The notes under the pieces are model-generated. The model saw only the letters and a list, made by a program, of their open reading frames with translations, was not told the origin of the DNA and did not search any database. Positions 1-12,276 of a stretch of 64,000 nucleotides of DNA are shown piece by piece; position 1 is the first letter of the stretch; every line of letters starts with the position of its first letter. Source of the DNA: Gerris lacustris (taxonomy: Eukaryota > Arthropoda > Insecta > Hemiptera > Gerridae). The DNA is taken from positions 103,915,511-103,979,510 of the forward strand of contig OX578277.1 of assembly GCA_951217055.1 (NCBI GenBank), in the 5' to 3' direction. Both the position numbers and the translations under genes were made by a program.

Positions 1-217
1 AATGAAAGAAAAACGGTTGCGCTTGGTTATTTTTTTGTTCGTTGTTTTTTTTTTAACCCTAGTTTAATCTCGAGGGTGTTTTTTTTAAAGCATTGTTTTG
101 TACAGTCGACTTTTAAGAAAATAGGGGAGTCGGCGTCGGCACTACTCAGAAATAGATTAGCGTAAACGTTACATCTGTAGATGTGGTTTACAAGCGTTCC
201 TTGGGGTCTAACACACT

Positions 218-730
218 TACTACGTTCACACATCGTTTTGAAAGCGTTTCGGATCCAATTCGTTTTCAAAACGATACGCGTTCTTACAACAAAAAATACA
301 GGTGATCGAAATATTTGTTTTCGAAATCTCGTAACGGTGACGTCACGAGTAAAACCTTCTTTCTTGTTACCTAATATGTCCGCGAATTTTTACATTTTAT
401 TTACAAGTTATTAAAAGTTTTTACAGGTTCTTTATAGTATTAACTTTTGTTTAAAAACGTTTTTGCAGTTTAAAAAAAAGAAACGGAAGCTCACGAAAAC
501 TTAAAAGCTTCAAGAACTTAAAAAGTTGAAAAGAGTAAAATAACCTGATATCTCGATCCCCTTCACGACCTGTTCATACGAGCGTTTTGAATTTCGATCC
601 CCCGATCCGATCACGTATTTTTGGTGGAGCGGATCTAACCCGATACGATCCGTCGATCTCCGTTCGTACAGCGTTTTGAACTAGCGGATCGTTTTCAAAA
701 CCGTTTCCAAAACGATGTGTGAACGTAGTA
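218..730. mobile_element. MITE with TA target duplication
   Basis: The ends are inverted copies of each other: TACTACGTTCACACATCG on the left and its reverse complement at 705-730, continuing imperfectly inward for about 30 bp. TA dinucleotides sit at both outer edges, the target duplication expected of Tc1/mariner-type insertion. The interior has no coding capacity and is relatively rich in GATC and CGATC-type words. A second, partial copy lies at 35457-35612, showing that it is a dispersed family. Superfamily assignment is inferred from the TA and the ends only. Confidence 0.7.
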
Positions 731-2061
731 ACTGTTAGTCTAAACTCGTAGAAAGAACCCCATTCTAAAAACTAGAATGAAAACTATAGTACGTGAAAAC
801 AATTTTAAAATCAAGAAATATAAATATACTTAACTTTTAATTTAACCATACTTGTCATTACTTTTATTGTATTGTTGTTGTTTTTTCTCTTTCAGCAAAC
901 ATATTAACACAAATATTATGTATAAAACACAGAATATCCTTTATTGTTAAAGATACTAATTCGAAATTAATTTTTAATCAAAAAATATATTAAAAACATA
1001 AAAGAAAACTCTATATTAAAAAAATAAAATGGTTGAGCATGAAGACTCGTAAAAAGGGATTCGTTGGTATTTTGAAAATAAATTTAGTTAGTATTGGGGG
1101 GGGGGGGGAATATTAATGTTTTCAATAGCGACAAAAATTGACAAAATAGCGTGAAAAATTAAACAATTGGATTCCCAGTTAATCAGATCAAATTGCTATT
1201 CTTATTTTTTTCTATGGCTAGCAGACTTTTTACATACATTTTACAGCAGAAATATGACTTTAAGCGGGGAATATTCCCTATAATATCATTGTAGAAAAGT
1301 TTCTATAATTTGAAGCATTCTTTTTCTATTTTTAATGTTTGCGTTAATCCGCTGATAAGGAGATCAATTGTAAATGTTGAAAAAAGACGGCGAACAAAAA
1401 ATAATTCCCATCATATTATGATAATATGATCATAACAGTACTTCTTAAATTGTTCTAGGACTATCATTTTAACAACACTGGTAGCAGAGATGATTTAAAA
1501 ATAAATAAACAGACATAACATAACTAGGAAATAAGATAGAAATAAGAGATAGGAAGGGTGACATTTTATAAAACTCAAGGAATAAAACAACTCACTACAT
1601 TTTTTTCATAAGCCTCAAGGAAGTTTATCTTGATTTCTTTTTTATCTTGATATTATCTTTTTTAAGTAGATAATCATAGTTTAATGAAGGATCGTAGAAG
1701 CTTCCTCAAAAATACATCTATAATATGAATCTAACTTATAATTGAAGCGATCTAGTTTGAGATATGTGTCTCATACGACAAGATAAATTAATGTAATAAA
1801 GAATAGTTGAAGCGTGAATGAACGCGAGTAGTTCCGTGGCTATTTTCACACGACACTTTTTCTTGACTTGACCTTGGTGATATATTATGCGTCCAATTAT
1901 TTCAGATATCGGACGAAACATGTCAAATTTTTTAACAAGGGTAAAGGCGTGACCCCTTATTATCTTCACTGTGGTATTATAATGTTAGAGAAGCATTATC
2001 TTACATTTAGTTACATCATGTCACTTGAAGAAAAGTGCAAATTGCGTTAAAGTTTCGTTTG
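731..2061. other. AT-rich DNA without recognisable gene
   Basis: I see no gene, exon or clear repeat here. The short open frames are not coding-like. A 13-base G run at 1096-1108 is the only conspicuous feature. Confidence 0.5.
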
Positions 2062-2740
2062 ACCTTTTAAGGGTCCGTAGGCAAAACCAAGGACCCTTAT
2101 ATTTTCCTACGTGAGTCTGTCTGTCCGTCCGTCCGTTTGCCGTCTGTCGCCTGCTCTCACGGCTTCAACTTTTGTCCGATCACTTAGAACTTTGGCATAA
2201 ATGTGTATAGTAACTACCCACACATTTTCAAAAAAATAAGGGTAAAAAAACTCAAGGGTTAATTTTTTTTTTTGGGACCGTGTGGATGGGTGAAAAGAAA
2301 TTTTGGTACACAGGGGTACGGGGTACAAAAGTCGAAATAGTATTTACCCTTTAAGATGCACGTCGTTGGAAAGCTCTTTAAGAGTACAGTTATTGTTGTT
2401 ATGTATACTTTTGTCATATTTTCATATAAGAGGGGGGGGGGTGAAAAAAACACGTTTTTATGCTATTTTTTACCCTAAATAGTCAAAATTTGACCCCTAA
2501 ATGAACTCCAAAAATTCTGGCCAACAAACTTATCCTTTCGTTTGATATTATTGACATTTTAAAATTTTTAAGTGTACCTCCAAAGTGTGAGATAACGTCT
2601 GGAGTTACAAACATAAATATACATACATATATACATAATACATACATATATTATATACATACCATACATAAAAAAAGTGTTGAATTTCAGGAATCGATTC
2701 AGAATGGTCTAAAACGGATTTCCATGGAGAAAATTGTATT
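2062..2740 (+). repeat. Family C repeat, copy 1
   Basis: It opens with a small hairpin (AAGGGTCC...GGACCCTT, 2069-2098), followed by a GTCT/GTCC run. The block around CATGTCGTTGGAAAGCTC-like sequence and TGACCCCTAAATG is shared with 3.9-4.9 kb. It ends in an irregular TATACATACA microsatellite (about 2615-2670) and the GGAATCGATTCAGAATGG block. It is noncoding. Copies at 3.8-5.2 kb share the body but not the hairpin head. A related head (about 62888-62950) appears near the window end. Confidence 0.65.
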
Positions 2741-3183
2741 GTGTTGCCTACCCTTGCTGTGAGCTAACCAGCACACACTCGACCTGTTTATTTCTAAATA
2801 AAATAATGCCCAGAAATATAAATGAATATAAACTACTTTTAAAGAGTGTATTAATATAATTTTGTAAGAAAAGCACATTTTAGGCATTCTGAAAGAAATT
2901 TTATGATCAAATTTTCCAATACAGTAATAAACTTTCTTATATACGAAGGTCGATCAAATATAAGGCCTTTATCGATTATTTATCTTTTATATGTAAAGGA
3001 CAAATTTCTGAACAGAGGATCCCGTCAAAAACCGTGTCATTGATCTTGATTTGCCCCCGTGTAAGGGATGGTGAGAGAAAAAAAATAAGTATAAGAACTA
3101 GGGAGGTTTTTGCTCTTCCTTTCGAGCCCATAGCACTCGGTCCCCGGTTCTTAAAAAAAATAAAAAAATAAAAATAAAAATAT
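2741..3183. other. AT-rich DNA, nothing recognised
   Basis: No gene or structured repeat is supported. The interval ends with an A-rich stretch abutting the foldback element that follows. Confidence 0.5.
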
Positions 3184-3495
3184 GAGTAATGACAACTATT
3201 TTCTATTTTTCTGCATAGTCCTCCCCTTTCAGAATGTATATCTCCAAACATTTTTTAAAAATTTTTATTCCGTTATCGTAGAATGAGCGAGCGAAGGCGA
3301 GTATGATGCCAGTCGCGCGAAAATTCAGTAAGACTAGAGCATGGGCGCCGGGTTATAGTTTGATGCAAAGAGAAACGCTGTAAACGAAAATTATCTCCGG
3401 TGCCCAATTTTGATTTAAAAAAAATAACTAAACGTAAGGAGAGATATAATCTGAAAGGGGGGGGGGGACTATACAGAAAAGTGTTGTCATTACTC
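3184..3495. mobile_element. Foldback/MITE with about 57-bp inverted ends
   Basis: The left arm (3184 to about 3243) reads GAGTAATGACAAC...CTATTTTTCTGCATAGTCC and continues to TATATCTCC. The right arm (about 3439-3495) is its imperfect reverse complement, with an 11-base G run at 3457-3467 inside the arm. The spacer has GCGAGCGAAGGCGAG-type sequence. It is noncoding, and no clean target duplication could be fixed. Confidence 0.6.
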
Positions 3496-3565
3496 TTGTA
3501 TTTTATGGTTAAATTTAATTACTACAGATCATAGTTACATCAATATCAAATAGTTATTTATGCAC

Positions 3566-3750
3566 CTAGGGAGTAAAGTAAGCCATTATTCCATGAGCGA
3601 AAAAGTTTGTTTTTGAGGCGAAGACGAAGGAACCATGGTCCCTAAATCCCGAGGCGAAGCTGAGGGAATTATAGTTTTTGATTACTGAGGCGCAGCCGAA
3701 GAAATAACGCTAAGGAATAACGAGGGGAATATAATGGCACTTTACTCACG
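3566..3750. repeat. Small foldback with GAGGCGAAG minisatellite
   Basis: Arms reading GGAGTAAAGTAAGCCATTAT (near 3570-3590) and ATAATGGCACTTTACTC (near 3730-3747) are inverted copies. Between them a degenerate word GAGGCGAAGCCGAGG recurs at least three times. Nothing in it is coding. Confidence 0.5.
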
Positions 3751-3848
3751 AGGTACATACAATATTTTATCTCCAGTAGGGATTTATTTTTAATAAATAA
3801 CAATAATTATTAGCACTTTTAATAGCAGATATAAGAGATTCAATATTA

Positions 3849-4895
3849 AAAAAAGTCCAGTCATGCACCATGACTTAATGAGCGAATTTTCAAAGAAATC
3901 TGCGTTTTATTGGCTTATGATAATATAGGAAAATTTTGGTTTAGAATTTGCTTGGGTGAAAAAAAAAATTGGTACACAGGGGTACGGGGTACAAAAGTCA
4001 AAATAGTATTTACCCTTCAAGATGCATGTCGTTGGAAAGCTCTTTAAGAGTACAGTAATTGTTGTTATTTACACTTTTATCATATTTTCACATAAAAGGG
4101 GGGTAAAATGGAAAAAACACGTTTTTTGACCCTATATGGTCAAAATTTGACCCCTAAATGGACTCCAAAAATTCTGGCCAACGAACTCATCCTTTCTTTT
4201 GATATTATTGACATTTTAAAATTTGTTTGAAATTTTTAAGTGCATCCCAAGGGGAGATATCGTCTGGAGTGACACATATATACATACATATATACATACA
4301 TATATACATACATATATACATACATATATACATACATATATACATACATATATACATACATATATACATACATATATACATACATATATACATACATACA
4401 TAAAAAAAGTCCAGTCATGCACCATGACTTAATGAGCGAATTTTCAAAGAAATCTGCGGATTATTGGCTTATGATAATATAGGAAAATTTTGGTTTAGAA
4501 TTTGCATGGGTGAAAAAAAAATTTGGTACATAGGGGTACGAGGTACAAAAGTCAAAATCGTATTTACCTTTTAAGATGCATGTCGTTGGAAAGCTCTTTA
4601 AGAGTACAGTAATTGTTGTTATGTAAACTTTTATCATATTTTCACATAAAAGGGGGGTAAAATGGAAAAAACACGTTTTTTGACCCTAAATGGTCAAAAT
4701 TTGACCCCTAAATGGACTCCAAAAATTCTGGCCAACGAACTCATCCTTTCTTTTGATATTATTGACATTTTAAAATTTGTTTGAAATTTTTAAGTGCATC
4801 CTAAAGGGAGATATCGTCTGGAGTGACACATATATACATACATATATACATACATATATACATACATATATACATACATATATACATACATACAT
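3849..4895 (+). repeat. Family C tandem duplication with (TATACATACA)n
   Basis: Two head-to-tail copies of one unit (period 554 bp, anchor GTCCAGTCATGCACCATGAC at 3855 and 4409). Each carries the block with GTCGTTGGAAAGCTCTTTAA and TTTGACCCCTAAATGG, and each ends in a 10-bp-period microsatellite: about 4276-4401 in the first copy and about 4826-4894 in the second. The long Tyr/Ile/Met open frames over the microsatellite are artefacts of its period. The unit starts with a 7-bp hairpin AGTCATGcacCATGACT. Confidence 0.8.
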
Positions 4896-4899
4896 AAAA

Positions 4900-5164
4900 A
4901 AAAGTGTTAAATTTTAGGAATCGATTCAGAATGGTCTAAAACGGATTTCCATGGAAAAAATTTTCAAAAATTCGCATTACAAAAATTTTGAAGCCATTGC
5001 AATAGCGTAATTTTCTTTGAAAATTCGCTAAAAAAGTGTTAAATTTCAGGAATCGATTCAGAATGGTCTAAAACGGATTTCCATGGAAAAATTTTTCAAA
5101 AATTCGCATTACAAAAATTTTGAAGCCATTGCAATAGCGTAATTTTCTTTGAAAATTCGCTAAA
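4900..5164 (+). repeat. Two tandem 132-bp units closing family C
   Basis: Near-identical 132-bp units (GTGTTAAATTT at 4904 and 5036) include GGAATCGATTCAGAATGG and end in TTTCTTTGAAAATTCGCT. That end is the reverse complement of AGCGAATTTTCAAAGAAA at 4435 and 3881. The whole block 4435-5161 could therefore be one element with 18-bp inverted ends. Confidence 0.7.
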
Positions 5165-6807
5165 ACAAATAAGAATTGGAATTAAACTGAAATAGAAGGT
5201 TATTTAGATGCAGGTTATAAACAATGATAAAGAAGGTCGAAAAAGCAGAGTCGCCAACCTGATTTCAACAACTTAATTACATTAGCCATTCATTTTCTAC
5301 TATTTATAAAATAATTAAGTTGGTAATCCTTTCTTTTTTGCCCTACTTTTTACTTTTTCGCACTACTTTAACTTTTTCTCCCTACTTTTGAGTTCAGGGA
5401 AGAATAGACTTACTTTAGTCCGTCTAAACTAATCCAAAATCATAACTTTTTCTCCCTACTGGAGATAAAATAATATTGTTTTAATTTGAATAAGGTAAAG
5501 GAAATATGCACTGCACAACTGTTTATGTTAAAATTTAGTGAAGGAACTCTGCCTGATGGTTTATAACCACATGGCATTTTTTTTTGTTATGATTTTCGAT
5601 TTGTATGAATTTAAAAGGTTAAATATACAACATTTTATTATAATTATAAAAATAATCCTACCCGGCAGGTAATCGAACTCCGACCTCTTTACAATTACAA
5701 TTATTTCTTAATAACTAGTTTTTTTTCTTACTTAAATGGTTTAATTTATATATAAGTTATTAAACAACTTTTTTGGGACCTTTAACGTATACAAACTTAA
5801 AATAGAATATTCTCACCATCATAATACTTCATCTTTATAATTACAACGTAATATAAAAAAGTAATAACTTAATTTAAAAATAATGATTCAGTGATAAAAA
5901 ATGATGAGCAATTACTCCGATCTAAATATAATATCTGTTCTTTTATTATGTCGTTAATACATTTTTATTCATAATGGTAAATAATAGTAATTGATTCTCT
6001 AGGTACAATTTTATGCAAATATAAAACAATGTTTAAAATATTATTTTTTTAATCTAGGTAGTAAAAAAAGAAGAGTGTTTAATTTAGTATCACCCAAAAG
6101 TAAATGACTATCATATAATGTTATTTTTTCTCTGTGTCTATTACATTTGTCTTTCCTAATTAGGTTTTTGAACTAAAGCGACACTTCTTGTATGAATAAA
6201 AAGAATTTTAATTGCTACCCAACATACATTTATTCTACCTTTTTGTAGTAAAATTTCTATTTTATCACAGTGAAAATTATCTAAATTTAATATACAATAC
6301 AAAATTATGAGATTTTATTAAATGCTTAAGTTAATGAAACCATCAAAATATTACATTGAAATTATAATTCGCACAATATTAATTTTCTATAAATTAAACA
6401 ATTCTCTCTATATGAGAATAGTTTGGTTACCAAGTTTAGAAAAATGGACATATCGAGATTTCAAATTTAAATTTATTTTTGATAAAGGATAATTTGAATT
6501 TAAAAACACTTTTTTCGATTTTGATAAGTTTTTATTTTCAAAACATTTTTGTTAATTTTAAATAAACATGTGTAACTTGCTTTCTTGGGTGGAATTTAGT
6601 TTTAAAGATAACGGCGCACAAAAATATTATTAAAATATTAAGTGCATATAGGAAAGGATACTTTAGAATAAGGACTTCAATAAAATTCTAAATCTAAAAC
6701 AATTAATCAAAAATAGACATAATAATTTACACATCAATTGATTTCATTTTTATACAGCGAATAGAATAAAAAAAATTCTTTGGAGTTTTCTATACAATAT
6801 CTATATT
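5165..6807. other. AT-rich DNA with small inverted repeats
   Basis: No gene is recognised. CAACTTAATTA (about 5266) and TAATTAAGTTG (about 5311) form a stem. TCCCTACTGGAGATAAAAT near 5452 is the inverse of a segment near 3762-3782, so an older element may have enclosed family C. A tRNA B-box-like motif occurs on the minus strand near 5660 (GAGTTCGATTACC). Confidence 0.4.
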
Positions 6808-7433
6808 TTTACTTTCTCGTATAAAGAGAAAGTATTGTGATGGCGTGAAAATTCGATTCTGTAGTTTAGATGGATTTACACGTTTTGAGGTCCCCTGAGT
6901 CCAAAAAAGAGGTTTTTAAAAAGTGTTAGTCTGTCGTCTGTCTGTCTGTCGTCATTGCAGACGCGTGAAGGCTAAACTACTGGGCCGATTTTGACGAAAT
7001 TTGGCATACATGTTCTAAAAAATCATACCCCGAGGCAAAATCGAGAAATAAATTTTAGCTCCAAATTAGGGGGCGCTTCTCCCCCCAAAAAGTGTGAAAA
7101 ATCGTGAAAAACACATTATCTTACGAAAACAGTTCCGACGATTTAAATTTAAAATTTAGTCTATTTAAATACGAATTTAACGATAACCGCCGTTTTCCCG
7201 GGAAAAATTTAATTCCTGAGAAAATAGCTTTAAACGCGGAAGGAGAGAGGCCGGGTTCGACTCCCCGCCGAGAAGAAGTTATTTTTATGATTCATGTTTA
7301 TAAAATTTTCATTAATAATAAAATGTACCTAAAAAAAACTCGAAAACTAATAAATGAAAAAACACTGGGCTAAGTAAATATGAACTCGCATATGAGAAAG
7401 TTTGCCTGAGTTGTCTCAGACCGATTTTTTTAT
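6808..7433 (+). repeat. Family A repeat, near full length
   Basis: It begins TACTTTCTCGTATAAAGAGA and AAGTATTGTGATGGCG. It passes through a GTCTGTCTGTC run and CTGGGCCGATTTTGACGAAA. Near 7250-7270 it carries the B-box-like GGTTCGACTCCCCGCC, and it ends at TCTCAGACCGATTTTTT. The inner ends ACTTTCTCATATA recur inverted in most copies. The 89-residue open frame inside is not conserved in other copies, so the element is treated as noncoding. It could be a MITE or a tRNA-related SINE. Confidence 0.8.
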
Positions 7434-8498
7434 TTTCACGGTCTTCTTATGTCTTACAGATCTCCCATTTATTTTTTATTTATTCAGAAAAGACCCCTTA
7501 TAGACGGTGCACTTTTATTCGTGTTTTTTTGCGAGCACAAGTCAATGGAATTTTAAGGGGGGGGGGGGGAATAATCACTCAAAGCATTGGGTTGAATACG
7601 ACATAATCCTATTATTCTCTTTTAGGTGTGAAATAAAAAAAATCGGACTTTCATTGTTTTAATCTAACCAACCCTTCCAACTAAGTAGATTCACAGGAAA
7701 AAATGTAAATGACACCCAAAATAAAGTGAACGCTTTCAAAAAACAAAACACTTTTGTGCGTTCTAGATTTCAAAAAGCCACCAACATTTCAATGTTCTGT
7801 GTTTTACAAGCAGACTAACTACTAACTAGCAAGGATCTAGCCTCACCGCTAAACGAGGGGATCGCTTCCTGTTATCGAACTACTTGTACTTCCCCCCTTA
7901 ACATAACTCTATATTCCTAACCTTCAACTTAAAACTTACAGCCCATTTCTACATCCCTGTGTTTTATCGGCCCCCGAAACAATCTCATTTAAACCCAGAA
8001 TAACATAAAAACCAACTACTTAACAAATAAGTGAGCAAAATCAGTAATAACATTTACTTTCACTTCATTTCCAGTTCTAACAATAACACTAAACATTTAT
8101 GATATTAAAAAAAAAATTCCCTTTTTACAATTTTTTTCCGTACTCACTACACTTGAGATAAATATTAGTATATCTTTTTATTTTTCTTTTTAGTTTCATA
8201 TGACAAATTTATAGTCCAAAATGGACATAAAAAACAGACCAGTAAACTCTTTATTACAAAAATAAAAATGCTAGAAAACATAAATCATAATTCTCAATAA
8301 TTTTTAGTGAATAGTTAGGACAAGATTTCTAATAAGCCCTTATTACTACCGCCCGGTAGTGAAATAAAACTCAAAAAGTAATAATTATCAGTTTATTATC
8401 AAAATATTACAAAACCACAGATTTCATTAATAAATTACGAACTAAAATTATCGAAACTATCTGTGTGTAAATACATTACATTAAACTTTTATATAAGG
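7434..8498. other. AT-rich DNA, nothing recognised
   Basis: No gene is supported. A 13-base G run lies at 7557-7569. Confidence 0.5.
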
Positions 8499-8655
8499 TT
8501 CATATTCCAGCCAAGCAGGAACCGTCCATGGGATCGTCTCGGGCATGCGCAATAGATAAAAGCTAAAGGCATTGCGCAAGTCTTTTATTGCATTCTCATG
8601 TCCCTAAAGATCCTCCAGACGGTTTTCAGTTTGGTTTGAGTTGGAACAAACCTAT
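8499..8655. mobile_element. Decayed MITE related to 39898-40033
   Basis: The right end GTTTGAGTTGGAACAAACCT is the inverse of the left end of the intact MITE at 39898. The left end (AGGTTCATATTCCAGCC) is a mutated version. GCATGCGCAATAG in the middle matches the GCGCATGCG centre of the intact copy. Confidence 0.5.
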
Positions 8656-9034
8656 ATTATAAATTGTTTGGGATTGGGTGATGATGATGATTGATACCAG
8701 TGTTTGTTTATAAATTTGTTTTTTAAATTAATAGGTATATGTATAAAGCGCTCATTTTATGTTTTCATTACACTTTTATCATTAGGATCCAAGGTTTCGG
8801 TGCAAAAAAAAACATAATTTCACTATTTAGTTGCTTTTAAATTGATTGTGAACATAATCAGTCCAGGTTATGTTAGCAATTTTAAAGTAATATGCATGCG
8901 CAGTCCATAAAATTAAATTCACAATATGGCTTGAGATTAGATAACCTTGAATGAAGGTTATTTGTTTATTCTAGCGAAATCCCATAGTTTTGTTTTCATA
9001 GGTGTAATTTGAAATCTAAAAGGCCCCCACACAT

Positions 9035-9082
9035 AGTGCGATTTGTTGCACAACTTGGGTCGCCCGTACAACAAATCGCACT
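9035..9082. repeat. Perfect 14-bp-stem hairpin
   Basis: AGTGCGATTTGTTG (9035-9048) and CAACAAATCGCACT (9069-9082) form a perfect stem around a 20-nt loop, in otherwise unremarkable DNA. It may be the core of a tiny MITE. Confidence 0.6.
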
Positions 9083-9460
9083 GTGGTGCTTGTCTTCAAA
9101 CCTGATGATTGAATCTAGGCGCCATATTGTTTTGTGGGCATGTTAATAAGTTTTACAAACTTGTTGAACTATGTACGGTTGTGTTAAAAGAACTTTGATA
9201 CCAACAACAGTGTATCGGTCCTAAGATTTGTAGATCTATATTTATATTTATGATTAATATATGTATGTATATTTTTATTGGGCAATACTGTCCTACGATC
9301 TACGTATTTCCAAGTTTGAAACAAATGTTTGTCAACCCTGTTTTTAGTTTTTCAATTTCTTTACGAAATTGTTATGTAATGACCTAGTATTGTTAATTAT
9401 TAATCATTGTTCAGGCCACTGAACAAGTTTTATCTTAATATAATGTATATAATCAGATAG

Positions 9461-10135
9461 GCAAACCAACGCTTCCTCACCACACGCCTGGGTAGACGAA
9501 CCTGCAACACTTGCTACAGTTTCGTCTGGTTCTGGTATCTATAGCCCCATAATTTGAGGGCTATTTGGATAGATCTCCGTTTAGGCCAACGAAATACTGC
9601 CAAACCTGACGAAGCCGTTACATATGAACACGCTAAGAAGAACACTTTTGCACATGGATATAAGACGCTACAAGTGGAAGTCCACATAGTTCATCAATTC
9701 TATACAATTATTATTTCATTAAACATTACCTTTTGGATATCCAATCAGTTATTACACTATTACAGTTTCATTTATTATCGTTATCGTTATATTATAATGC
9801 AATGCCAGTAAGAGACATTACTTAACTCATTCACCACTTCACACTTATCTCACACACACACGATCATCACCCATCATACCACATCAACATCACATTTCAT
9901 CAGTTCTTCATTTTATTAGGATTTATTATTATATTTCATTAATTATCTATGTAAGTTATTATTTATCTCTATACATTATATTATCTTCATCGTATCATTA
10001 TTCACCTTGTGTAGTTATTTATTACTTTATTTTTAATACCCTATCTTACCACCCTATATCTACAGTCCGCTCAATATCTTTATTTATAAACCCGGCAGCG
10101 GAATCAGGCACAAGCCCTTCCGCACCGAACAATCA
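9461..10135 (+). other. Unrecognised higher-complexity segment
   Basis: About 9470-9680 is less AT-biased than its surroundings and open in two overlapping plus-strand frames. Residues around NTAKPDEAVTYEHAKKNTF look protein-like, but I recognise no family and see no catalytic motif. A second complex patch at about 10060-10130 (CCCGGCAGCGGAATCAGGCA) precedes an ATTATTATTTAAT tail. It may be the 3' end of an old retroelement; this is a guess. Confidence 0.3.
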
Positions 10136-10954
10136 TTATTATTTAATATGCCATTTAAATTCAATTTAATTATTAAAAAAATAATTACATTTGACTAAAG
10201 CACTAAAATAAAGTTTAAAAAGCATGAAAGGTTAGAATAAACATTATACAGCAAATAGAGAAAGGTAAAAAAACTACATTCTAAAATTTACACCTCAAAA
10301 TTTAAAGAAAGAAAGCATTTACTAATATTAACTACGCACTATTGAGTGTATCTACCCGGAGAAAGGTTCTTAATATCATACGAGAGAATATTTTAAGTCG
10401 TAATTATATTTTAAGAAAATTAAAAAAATACGATTGATGGGAGATCGAACAAATTAAATATAGAAACAACGCTGTCGGAAGCACAACTAAACTTTCTACT
10501 CAAGTCTAATTACAAGCTTACTATATTAGGATAAAATTCAATTTTAATAAAGTACTCAGTATTAAATTTCAGACAAGGTAAAACCATATTTAGATAGATT
10601 GTGTAATTTTAACAGAATATTCACATGAGAACCATGAAGGGTAAATAGCAATTTATAATTCGGGTAATCGCTTACTAAGCTAAGTACCTACTTTCTTTTT
10701 CTCGGCCTTGGAAGGAAACGGTGAGCAGGTACAATTATTATGTATTCAAATTATGTTATGCTAATGGTACTCTGAATCCAAGTAATCCAATACGTAATTC
10801 CAAGTGAGTCAAGTTATACTTAGAAGTACGTATTTTTAAATCATAAATTAGTAGTTTTCAAACGAGATTCTTTCCAACTTACTCTTCAAAAAATTGGAAC
10901 GCTATCGTTTTTTAAAGATTCTAGAAATTAAATTAATGATTTAAAAAAATAAAA
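10136..10954. other. AT-rich DNA, nothing recognised
   Basis: No gene, exon or structured repeat could be supported in this interval. Confidence 0.45.
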
Positions 10955-11545
10955 AATCGGTCCGGCTCAACTCAGACAAACTTTCTCATATACGAGTATT
11001 CATAATTATTTAGCCCAGTGTTTTCCATTTATTAGTTTTCGTAGGTACCTTTAATAATTATTGAACATATCATATCAAAATTAATCATAAAAATAATTTC
11101 TCCCCGGAGGGGAATCAAACCCGGCTTCTCTCCATCCACGTATAAAGCTATTTTTTCAGTAACTAGACTTTTCCCCGGAAAAATGCTTATATATTGTTAG
11201 ATTTGTATATAATTGAACAAGTTAGACTTTTTTAATCAAAATCGTCGGAACCGTTTTCGAGAAATAATTTGTTTTTCCATAGTTTCTGGGGTTTACCCTC
11301 AAATTTGGAGCTAAAATTTAATTCTCGATTACGCCACGATGTATGATTTTTCCAAACATCTATGCCAAATTGTCAATAGCATTGGCCCAGTAGTTTAGGC
11401 TCCAGGCGTCTGCACAGACGACAGACAGACATTTTTTAAAAACCACTTTTTTGGACTCAGGGGACCTCAAAACGTGTAAATCCATCAAAATCTCAAAATC
11501 GATTTTCGCGCCATCACAATACTTTCTCTTTATATGAGAAAGTAA
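10955..11545 (-). repeat. Family A repeat, first of a tandem pair
   Basis: It runs from AAAAATCGGTCCGGCTCAAC to TACTTTCTCTTTATATGAGA. It contains the inverse B-box region near 11110-11125 (GGGGAATCAAACCCGG) and an ACAGACGACAGACAGACA run. It abuts a second copy in the same orientation, suggesting tandem duplication or insertion into the end of an older copy. Confidence 0.8.
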
Positions 11546-11960
11546 AAATTCGGTCCGGGTCAACTCAGACAAACTTTCTCATATACGAGTATTCATAATT
11601 ACTTAGCCCAGTGTTTTCCATTTATTAGTTTTCGTAGGTACCTACATTTAATAATTATTGAACATATCATATCAAAATGAATCATAAAAATAACTTCTCC
11701 TCGGCGGGGAATCGAGCCTGGCTTCTCTCCATCCGCGTTTTAAGCTCGATTTATTATATTTTTACGCCTCGAGGTATGATTTTTCTAAACATCTATGCCA
11801 AATTTGTGAATAGCATTTGCCCAGTAGTTTAGGCTTCAGGCGTCTGCACAGATAGACGACGGCCAGATAATTTTAAGAAACTACTATTTTGGACTCAAAC
11901 CATCAAAATCTCAAAACAGAATGTACGCGCTATCACAATAAACTTTATATGAGAAAGTAA
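11546..11960 (-). repeat. Family A repeat, internally deleted second copy
   Basis: Same orientation and start (AATTCGGTCCGGGTCAACTC) as the copy before it. It has lost roughly 150 bp in the middle: the B-box region GGGGAATCGAGCCTGG passes almost directly to CGCCTCGAGGTATGATTTTT. It ends at TTTATATGAGAAAGTAAA. Confidence 0.75.
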
Positions 11961-12125
11961 ACACAAATTAATTAATTTACCTAATTTTCTTTTTTCTAAA
12001 TATAAAATTAAGCCCGTTGCCACGGGCCCGTAATAAATAAAATTCAAAAAGGTAAAATTTATAAGTTTCACCACTTTTAATGGTCACCTTTATAGTGATA
12101 CTAATAATAATAATATTAATACTAA

Positions 12126-12273
12126 AGCCTAGTTTGCACGGGTCGAGTAGTTTTGTAATTTAGTAACTCGACTCGTTTAGACACTTTGTTGTACTAAATT
12201 TATATTACTCGACACTGACTAAATTACTCGACCATGGCTACTACTACTATACTCGACCCGTGCAAACTAGGCT
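12126..12273. mobile_element. 148-bp MITE with TAA duplications
   Basis: The 24-bp ends are perfect inverses (AGCCTAGTTTGCACGGGTCG... and ...CGACCCGTGCAAACTAGGCT). TAA lies immediately outside both ends (12123-12125 and 12274-12276), the 3-bp TWA pattern of PIF/Harbinger elements. It has no coding capacity. The perfect ends suggest that it is fairly young. Confidence 0.8.
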
Positions 12274-12276
12274 TAA

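Noticed and set aside
4276..4894. CRISPR-like or coding Tyr/Ile/Met repeat
   Set aside because: It is a simple 10-bp-period microsatellite. All frames are open because the period carries no stop.
7104..7373. 89-codon ORF inside family A
   Set aside because: It is not preserved in the other family A copies; ATG and stops vary.
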